From NCBI GenBank assembly GCA_959347315.1, contig OY365809.1, positions 41,733,290-41,797,289 on the forward strand: a stretch of DNA of 64,000 bases, given 5' to 3'. Under the pieces are notes generated by a model, which searched no databases, was not told the DNA's origin, and saw nothing but the letters and a program-made list of their open reading frames with translations. Position 1 is the stretch's first letter; each line of letters starts with the position of its first letter. Made by a program: the position numbers and the translations under genes. Shown here in pieces: positions 1-8,700 of this stretch. The stretch is from Bimastos eiseni (Eukaryota > Annelida > Clitellata > Crassiclitellata > Lumbricidae).

Positions 1-993
1 GGCGCGCAGCAATTCTGGCACGCGGTACGCTTGGAGCCGTTTCGAAGTGAAACCGGGCTTTATCTTGATTGTATGCTGTTCTAATGTACATAAACCCGAC
101 TTCTCAGAAAAAACATCAGCATATTTGTCTAGTAGCTCAAGGAGTTGTCTCCTCTCCGTGTCAGGCAAATGAGCAGTTCGTCCTTCTTCAATTAAGGCGT
201 TTGGTCGAGGTGCGACTCCTTCTGATGGAGCGATCACCTCAATTGACCCGAAATCACTGTCGGGATCATAAACAATGGAATAGTTGTTTACAATGGCTTG
301 CTGAAGTTGAATTTGCGCATTTTTTTGGCGTGTAAGTGTCTACGCTTACCTTCAATCTCAACAATTCCCTTCCTATGCTAGAAGAATCCTTCTAGAGACG
401 ATTTCCTTCGCCCTCCCAAACGCAAAACTCGTATCTCTATTGGACGACGAATCACCTGCTGAAACTATTCCTAAACCGGGTTGGTCGGATCTTGATGTCC
501 CTAGCATAACGTCAATCACTCGGGGCGTACAGTTAATGTTTGACTAGCGGTTGTCATGGCTGGGCCTTGTTAGGTGTAACATACAGGCAATAGGTCCCAG
601 GGATTGCGTTACATCATTTTGGTTATACCGCCTAATAGGTTGCGCCGTTCGTGTCGGGGTTGTCCCTTATTCTTGATTCTTGTCACCCAGCCGGTCCAGA
701 CCAGATCTTTAGCTGGTTCATGAATTTCTGGCTCATAGGTCGCAGAGATGGTAGGGATATGCGGCTCTGACATCTGCCTTGAGGTGTCAGGTTTCGTTGC
801 TGGACAATTCGTTGATCCTTGCATAATTCTCACCGTCTGTATTGAGGCCGTCTGCCTCTGGCGAAACCCATTGATGTCTCCCATCTCAGCTTTCAGGTAG
901 ACAACAGACAACTTCATCCATAGTCCTCCTACGCCTCGGCTGTCGGTCGTTGACTTTTATATAGTGCTATCGTCCAGAGTGTTGTGCATGACA
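1..993 (-). mobile_element. Ty3/gypsy-like LTR retrotransposon, internally deleted, running off the left edge
   Basis: Read on the minus strand, 350 to 1 encodes the segment just before and at the start of a Ty3/gypsy reverse transcriptase: words such as LLDKYADVFSEKSG, then TIKIKPG and YRVPELLR, as in other gypsy polyproteins. The right end, 993 back to about 365, matches the solo LTR at 63084-63963, including the terminal ...gcatgaca (complement of the LTR start). In a complete element several kilobases of gag, protease and early pol would separate the LTR from this segment; here they abut near 350-375, so the copy has an internal deletion or is recombined. A short minus-strand open frame at 917-609 lies in the LTR-like part and recurs in the solo LTR. 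Confidence 0.75.
609..917 (-). pseudogene. LTR-embedded open frame of unknown function
   Basis: About 102 codons ending in DLVWTGWVTRIKNKG and NLLGGITKMM. A diverged version lies on the plus strand at 63245-63481 inside the TSD-bounded solo LTR, so this frame belongs to the repeat and is not a host gene. It could be the extreme C-terminus of an element polyprotein that overlaps the LTR, or a chance frame. No catalytic motif is visible. Confidence 0.45.
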
Positions 994-1670
994 ATTGTAT
1001 ACATTGTATATATTGTACACATTAATAATTTTTTTTCTGCATAAGTTGCATAAGAACTCAATCTGAATCTCAAGCATGATCCAATTATGGTTGAAAGACT
1101 TACTTAAATTTTCTACGCAGTAACCATTTTGGAGACACTCAAGTCGATATTTATTATTCGTGAATAAACCTCAGCCAACTATTGCTGATCTTGTCACCAC
1201 GAGGGGTTGGAGGGTAAATGCCCAGAGGAGCCCATGTGGGACCATAGTTAACTTATGAGGGTAATATAAATGATTTAGTTGCAGCCAAATTCAGAAATTC
1301 TTATTGTTGTTGTTGTCGTCGTCGTCATCGCCATTGCCGTTGTTATTATTACTATTACTATTATTATTACTATTATTATTATTATTACTATTATTATTAT
1401 TAAGAATAGTTTCTGGGAATGGTGAACTTACCAGGTGTTCTTTGCATAATTACTTACTAGATACCTCTTATCTTTGTGTATTTTAATGTATGTATCAATG
1501 TATTATAGTGTCTTTTAAATTCCTCATAATCATTGTAGTTTGTTTCATACATGGTTATCTACCTGATCAAATGTAGCACATTTGAAAGCAGCTTAAAATG
1601 TTTATTGTGCAGAGTCTAAACAGACAGTTCATAAATGCAATTTAGGACTTACAGAAATGAAGGAGTGGAT
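994..1670. other. Intergenic, with triplet microsatellite
   Basis: AT-rich unique sequence. 1302-1405 is a run of TTG/TCG/TTA triplets; the Leu-rich open frame it creates is an artefact of the repeat. No gene seen. Confidence 0.6.
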
Positions 1671-1748
1671 GAAATTTGAAAAATTACTCTTTGTTCAGGA
1701 TATTTGACAAGTTTCTGTTTAACATTTTGTGTTGGCTGATGTTTTCAG

Positions 1749-1909
1749 AGGCTGCCAAGGTTAATGTTCGAACGGTTAAGGCCGAGGACGATGAACTGGT
1801 GAACCGCGACAGCCGGAGTGATCTGAGCAGTCGATCACAAGAGATCGGTTCTGAGGTTCTTTCGATCCATGAGCGGTTGAGTACAGACATTGACGATATT
1901 TACGCTTAG
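1749..1909 (+). other. Possible upstream exon, assignment unresolved
   Basis: After a tttcag acceptor (1743-1748) there is an open stretch reading EAAKVNVRTVKAEDDELVN and onwards, Ser/Arg/Glu-rich, to a stop at 1907-1909. The codon composition looks coding and differs from the flanks. It may be an upstream exon of the ERICH6-like gene, leaving through a weak donor such as the one before gttgag near 1876, or the terminal exon of another gene. I could not find a splice that joins it convincingly to the exon at 2087. Confidence 0.35.
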
Positions 1910-2087
1910 GAAAATTAACCGGCGTTGATCTTAGTTTAACACACTGTAATCAATTTTATCTGTTTTGATGTGTGAGTTCAGTTGAAGAATTGTATTATTT
2001 GTTTAATTGCTGGCCCAATCACTGTCTCCATTCTCGTTAAAGGCTGAATTATTTTTCCAATTCAATTGTTTTTAATGTGAAAATAGG

Positions 2088-2682
2088 ATGGATGGTTCTA
2101 ACTCTGTGGCTTGTCAGACGGACTGGAGTTGGCTGGCTGCCTATCGAGCAATTAAAGACAAGCTTCCACAACCATCAACCTCAAGTAATATTATATTGTT
2201 TGGTTTTGTTGGTTATTCGCGATACGAGAAGCGATTAGTTAGTTATATTTCCACTTTTCAGAGTACCTTTTAGGTTATTAGGTGTCCAAGCAACTCTGCT
2301 TGGCAAGTTGTTCAGCAAAGATTCCGATGGGTTGGACATGTGGAGAGAATGCCAGTTGTCCGAATCCAACGCAATTCACTACATGGAAGATTTAATAGAA
2401 AATGAAACAAAGGCAGGCGATGACTGTGATGGATAGATAATTGAGATTAGGATTGGTGAAAGACGGAAAAATGGTTGGTTATTAGGTTGGGTTATAGTGT
2501 GTGGAGGGAGAGATGATATCAGATGAGTTGAAAATATTGGACAAACTTTCAAGACAATAACTGTAAAAGTATAATAGCAAATTTAAATATATGCTTTACT
2601 AATTAATTATCAACAGCCATTCCTGCTTTGTTAACAGTACTTCTGCCACTGCTCTGGTGGTGATGATGATACGACGACGATG

Positions 2683-2714
<32 letters not shown>

Positions 2715-5700
2715 CGTGATGATGATGTTGATGACGATGATGATGATGCAATTGATGATAATGTGTCATTGAATATTTATGTAGCAATCGTGAAAAGCAA
2801 GTCTGGATCGAAACTATCGAAGTCATCAGCCACTGATCTTCCTCTTACAAAAGAGGCTTCGACTTCTTCTTTGTTTGAGGATCTCGATCACAGTGCTCGC
2901 ATTCTCGATTCCTTGAAGTCTGATCCATGGCCAGATCGAACGGATGAGTATGGCATTCCCATTTACCAATCAAGTGAAGAGGAGGAATTTATTAAAGAGG
3001 TTGCTCACAGTTTTTTAAACATATTTTTTATTATTTTATATTATTATTATTATAATTATTATTATTTTTATTATTGTTATTATTATTATTATTATTTCTT
3101 TATGCCCTGAGGTACTTTGTTCCTCCAGGGACTTAGAAATTATTATTAAAATAGTTGTCCAGTGTTAGTGTTATTGCTCAGTGTTAGTGTTTCTGTTATT
3201 TTTTTATATTGACCAATAGGATTTTTTACATAAAGAATTATTGATTGCTTATGAGTGTCACGATCACCTTATGGTTTTCGTTATTTAATGTAATTCCTAA
3301 TTTATAGTTTTCAGTGTCACCTGACGGCTGCTGTGAATCGAGTAACTGGTTTGAAAGCTATAGTGTGATAATTAGAAATTTTTAATTTTATGTTGTTGAG
3401 GTTTTTTAACTTGCCATGTCATGCATTTTCTGTAGTTTTTTTTGTAGAATGATGTTGTAAAGGAGGATAAGATCGAAACAAATTCCACGCACGAGGTAAC
3501 TATGGACTTTTAAAACTTTAATTATGAGCATTCACTTAAGGCGATTGGGAACTAGTGCAATGTATTGTAATGTAATGGAGCACTTATATATCGCCACTCG
3601 ATATTAGAGGCGCTCACAACTCACACATAACTAAGCAGAGAACAGATGGCAGCAGGTGAAAGATCAAGTGTATAGAAGTTTAAATAGGGAATTAGTTGCC
3701 AGTTATTCATAGTGGAAGCTCCAAGCAGTGCTGTGTGAACTTGTTTGCATATGTAATTTAACAATATAATATCTTTGTTTAATTTCAAACTGACAGACCG
3801 CAGTATGATTGCAAGTATAGTATGTACGAAAAGTGACAGGTTGTTACAGGAGTCGAATTTAAATGTTGGCAGCCATGCAATGCGCTCATTGTGTTATACA
3901 TCAAATTGAACCAACGCCACCATCAGCTGTTCTAAATGAACTGAAACAGATTAGTAAGATCACATGTTGAAGAACTAACCGAATGATCAGTTTTATCAGT
4001 TTGTGTGTGATACAAGGAGGATCATATTTGAATGTCATAAACCTCTGGCGGTCTGTTTGTGCTTCTTGGTGTGTTTTTATTTGCGCTTCTGAAATTCATA
4101 CGGGTAGCGTTATCAAATATTTATTGATTTATTCTGAAATTTGATATTGCTCTTCTTCCAAAATTTATTGCTCGGAAGTGTACAAACCTCGATGATGCAC
4201 GCGCAACTGTACTACAGAGCAATTGTGCGCAGAGGACTTGCTCAAGGTCCCTATACAGTGACGCCTCGGACGAAGGTCAGTTGTATTGAGTTGTGTCGAT
4301 TTTCAGGAGGATGAAGAGGATGAGAACAACACAGATGAGGAGGACGATGAGGATGAAGAGGAAGATAATGATGACGAGGAGTATGATGAGGAAACAGATG
4401 ATTCACTGGAACAACATCTCACTGGAATCTGCACTTTCTGTGGAGAGGAAAAGAAACCATTTCCTTCGCTTGAAGACCAGGAGACCAGACCACCGGAAGA
4501 CCTCTATTGCTGCAGCGACTTTCGCGAGTACATCACAAGGATCATGACGGAGTCTGAACAGTTGGAGTCCAAGAAGGTCAAGCGAGGTCAGAGGTCAAAA
4601 GAGACTCGAGGGTCGCGCGATGCTTCGTCGGCAGGGTCATTCCGCGACGAGGTTGGCGTACCGGTGGCAAAGGTTAGGAGAAAGAATCGGAAAGCAGGTC
4701 GCAAAGCTGCACGAACTTCACAGGTTAGATCGAAGGAGAGTGGAAGGAAGTCAAAGGAGGAGAAGAAGAGAGGAAGTAGGTATCACGTAGACCAACGACA
4801 TTACAGGTCGGTTGCTGTTGAGAAATTGAAATGATATTTAAAGGTTTGTTAAGTACCTAAGTAAGTATCTTCTTTACTAAGAGTGCCTGCAGTCGCGCAG
4901 TACGTATACATACGGAGATTACTAGACACACTCGAGTGGCAGCTCATCCCTTCATCCCTCTGGTTAAGTCTGGCACCCTTCTTTCTGGTGGAATTGAAGG
5001 AGTTGCTCATTTCATGTCCGTTGTTCCTACTGAGGCCAATGAAAGAAGGTTCTGGTTGTGGGGCCAGTGCATTACAGGACTTGATGTTTATGTCCTAAAT
5101 CGTGCACAAATGACACTGCTTGGTGACAGAGGCACATGTGTGCAGGCAAACCAACCAGTGCTAAGCAGTCAATTCACAGTGCTGTATCAGATCAGAGGGG
5201 ATGTCTTGAGGAGCTGTGTGTATAAGAAGACCAGTTGCCAGAAGACTTGGAGAGATATTAAGGTGATTTGTGTTTCGGTTATTATTGAAAGTTTGCAACC
5301 TTTTGATTGCAGATTGCTATCTGATTTGATTGCAATCTCATTTGATTGCAATCTCATTTGATTGCACTCTTACCATTAATTGATTGATGTGCTGAGTGTT
5401 AATGCAAAGTGTTAATGTTATAGCTATGTGGTAATGATTGAATTGTCGGGGTTTGTTAGGGTTCAACCCCCCCTGTTCATTTTTCAACCTTGCCAGTTAA
5501 TTCTAAAAATTACCTTGAGATACCCCAGATCGGCTTTCAGTGGCACCCACACTCACAGTTGCCGTCGACAATTTAGTCCATGTACAGGTTTCAGGTTCAT
5601 AAACGTCCCAGTTGGGATATCTGGATATGTGAAAAAATTTTAAACCCCAGTTCAAATTTAGCAATAATTCAAACCCTGGCTAAGTGGTAGTTTTATTTGT

Positions 5701-8700
5701 GGTTGTTGTTGTGGCTAAGTGTCAGTCTTATTTCTAATTGTTTGTGTGTCTTGTGTTAAGCAGAATGATGATACAGTACTGAGGATATTTCAATGCCAGT
5801 TGTTGCTTGTGATTCAATGTTGCATTGTTTTCTTCTGTTCAGGTCAAGTGGAATGGATGTTGACAAGCCATGTGTCGTCTGTTAGTTCAAGTTCTCTTCT
5901 CTAGTTCATCATCATCGTCGTCGTCATCATCATCGCCATCGTCGTCATCATCATCATCTTTTACCCTTAACTTAATATATTACAACGATTAATTACATTG
6001 CATTTCATTCTCTTATCCTTAACTGACCTGTTTAGATATTTAATGCATGTAAGAATGTTTAAACATGTTACTTCACTTCTTGAATTCATGCTTGTACAAT
6101 GGATTATGCATTATTACTTGATTGACTGATTGATAATAAATATTATTGATTGATTGAATTTCTGCTTGCATGAATAAGCCTTAAGCCGATGAGCCTATTA
6201 ATGCACGTATATCACACACCGCTGTTCAGAATTCGTGATTTCCTGTACTTCTGTTTATTGGTAGACGGACGTGAAATGACAACCATTAACTACCAGTTGT
6301 CTTCTCGCCAGTGCATGAACTGGACGCTTGGCCTCGATGGTGGCGCCACCGGGCGACGACTTCCGGAAACAGTCCAGCTACAGGGATGCCAGTCACATGT
6401 AAGTTGAACATGAGTGAACCTTGATATAATTTTATAATAAAAATAAAAATATCATTAAAATAACATGATAATAAAAGTTTTAAAAAATTACACTGAAATG
6501 ACATGATAGTGCAAATAACCATATAATTGAATTAATAATATGCAGCAAATAATAGTATCATGTTGACTCAGACGTTGTGACGGTAAACCTGTCGTGATTC
6601 TGATTCGAATACATTGCACTTAAAATGTTACGCTGACTTAATTAAGCTAGGAGAATTATGCAATTTCTCTGATTGTTAATTTTTACTTTGTGTTTTTGTT
6701 TGATAATTTTATTGTTATCCTCGATGTCAACATCATTGCCATGATCTCCAGTATTATCGTAATTTTGTTCGATGTTTGTTTTGATTTTGCGTTTTTAATT
6801 GCAGATCGATTCGAGAGCAAGTCCTCTCTGTCAGACTTATGACAATGGTTCCCCGTTTCTCGTTGTCTTCTCCGATGGATCAGGAAATGTCTTGTATCCT
6901 TTTGGGGGTTGAAGTTAGCATGCCGGACTGTAATTCGAGATGTCGGGGGTCAAATCCCAACCATGGCAGAAATTTACTTAAGGATTTCTGCTCCATCTGT
7001 GTCCCCTATAGCCAACGCAGTTATAATGAGTACACTGGCTGTATGCTGTTGATGGGAAGATGAGTTGTCGAGGTAGAGGACTGGCCATCTCCCCTCATAT
7101 GCCAAGGCTAAGAAAACGAAGTCGCTAACACTTCATACCCATGGATGTTTCAGGGATTGCATAATTCTGCTAGAGAGTCTGGCACTGAATGACAATTTTC
7201 TTCTTCTGATATGATACAAAACAATCAATCAAGCAATACAGCATTCAATCAGTCACATGTAAGTCGAATGTGAGTGTATCAGTCAACCAAGCAGTCATTC
7301 AACCAGTCAGTCAATCAACCAAGCAGTCAATCAGCCAGTCAGTCAATCAACCAAGCAGTCATTCAACCAGTCAGTCAATCAACCAAGCAGTCAGTCGAGC
7401 AACTTAACAGACACTCATATGATTTCAGCTGTCAATGGTTCTGCAGAGGATCTTAGCATGGGGTCAAGATATCAGTTGTCTGAAAATAGTTTTGTGAAGC
7501 CACTTGGAGAGTTTCATAAGAGGCTGTCAACGTATGATGTATGTTAATTGCAAATACAAAGTGAAGATGCAACAGACGTTTGTAGCTCAGTTTTACTGTC
7601 TCCTGGACAATGATGCAATAGCAGATTTTTTTAGTAAGCCTATTTTTCATCATTATCATCATCTTAGACTTCATTATCATCATCTTAGACTTCATTATCA
7701 TCATCTTAGACTTCATCATCGTCATCTTCATCTTAGACTTCATTATCGTCATCATCATCTTAGACTTCATTATCATCATATTAGACTTCATAATCATCAT
7801 TTTAGACTTCATTATCATCATCTTAAACTTCATTATCATCGTCTTAGACTTCATTATCGTCATCATCATCTTAGACTTCATCATCATCTCCTATGAAAGC
7901 ATTTCTTCAGATATTGAATTCATTTAATAAGTAAAACAAATACTTACAATAATGAAAAAGCAGAACATAAGGAAACATGATGCATTATATAGGGGCATTA
8001 GAATTCTAACCTTATAATTATGTAGTTTAACGAAAACTAAATACATGCAAATCTAACCTTATAAGATTTTTGAGAGAAAATGAGTAACAGTCTTAGTTTG
8101 AGCAATTGTGGGGACAGTACGTGACTGTTGACGATATCTGTAACCATCTGTTGATGAAGAGGCATATCCTTTTCCTGAACGTGTTTCTAAGTTACCCATC
8201 TGGGCAGATCGCAGTGAGTATCATAACGTTAGCTGATGGAGAATACCTCTACATCGTCCAAGATACGAACGGTCGTCTGCTGGGAATCTACGAGCCCGAT
8301 GGAAGGACGGTCACTTACCATCAGAACGGATCCACGAGGTATGGAGTGAACTCTGCCAGTCCCAAGTGTAGATATTGAGGAGGGCGACATCATAATCCCT
8401 GGCACTGGGTCCTGGCAGCTTACAGCCATTATAATCATTTCTATCAGAGTTATTCTTCAGATATGGAAGGCATATAATTAATAATGCTCAATACAATGAA
8501 AAATGCTCAAAATGAGGAAACATGATGTTCTGTTATAAAAGCATTAAAATTCTGACCTTGTGTAGTTTTAGGAAAACTAAGAGCATAATAATCTAACCTT
8601 ATTTGTTTTTTGAGAGAAAATTAACAACCGCGGAACAACACACGACTGTTGTCAATTTATGTTGCCAGTCTGCTACTACTGGGCACTTGTAAAGTATGGA

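Noticed and set aside
1304..1486. Leu-rich 60-codon open frame
   Set aside because: It is the translation of a TTG/TTA triplet microsatellite, with no splice or promoter context.
2599..2826. His-rich minus-strand frame
   Set aside because: Product of the GAT/CAT triplet repeat overlapping a real plus-strand exon.
7270..7405. CRISPR-like regularly spaced repeats
   Set aside because: Eukaryotic minisatellite; units are contiguous, with no unique spacers.
7453..7896. Long Met/Lys and Leu/His frames on both strands
   Set aside because: Both are read through the 18-21-bp intronic minisatellite.
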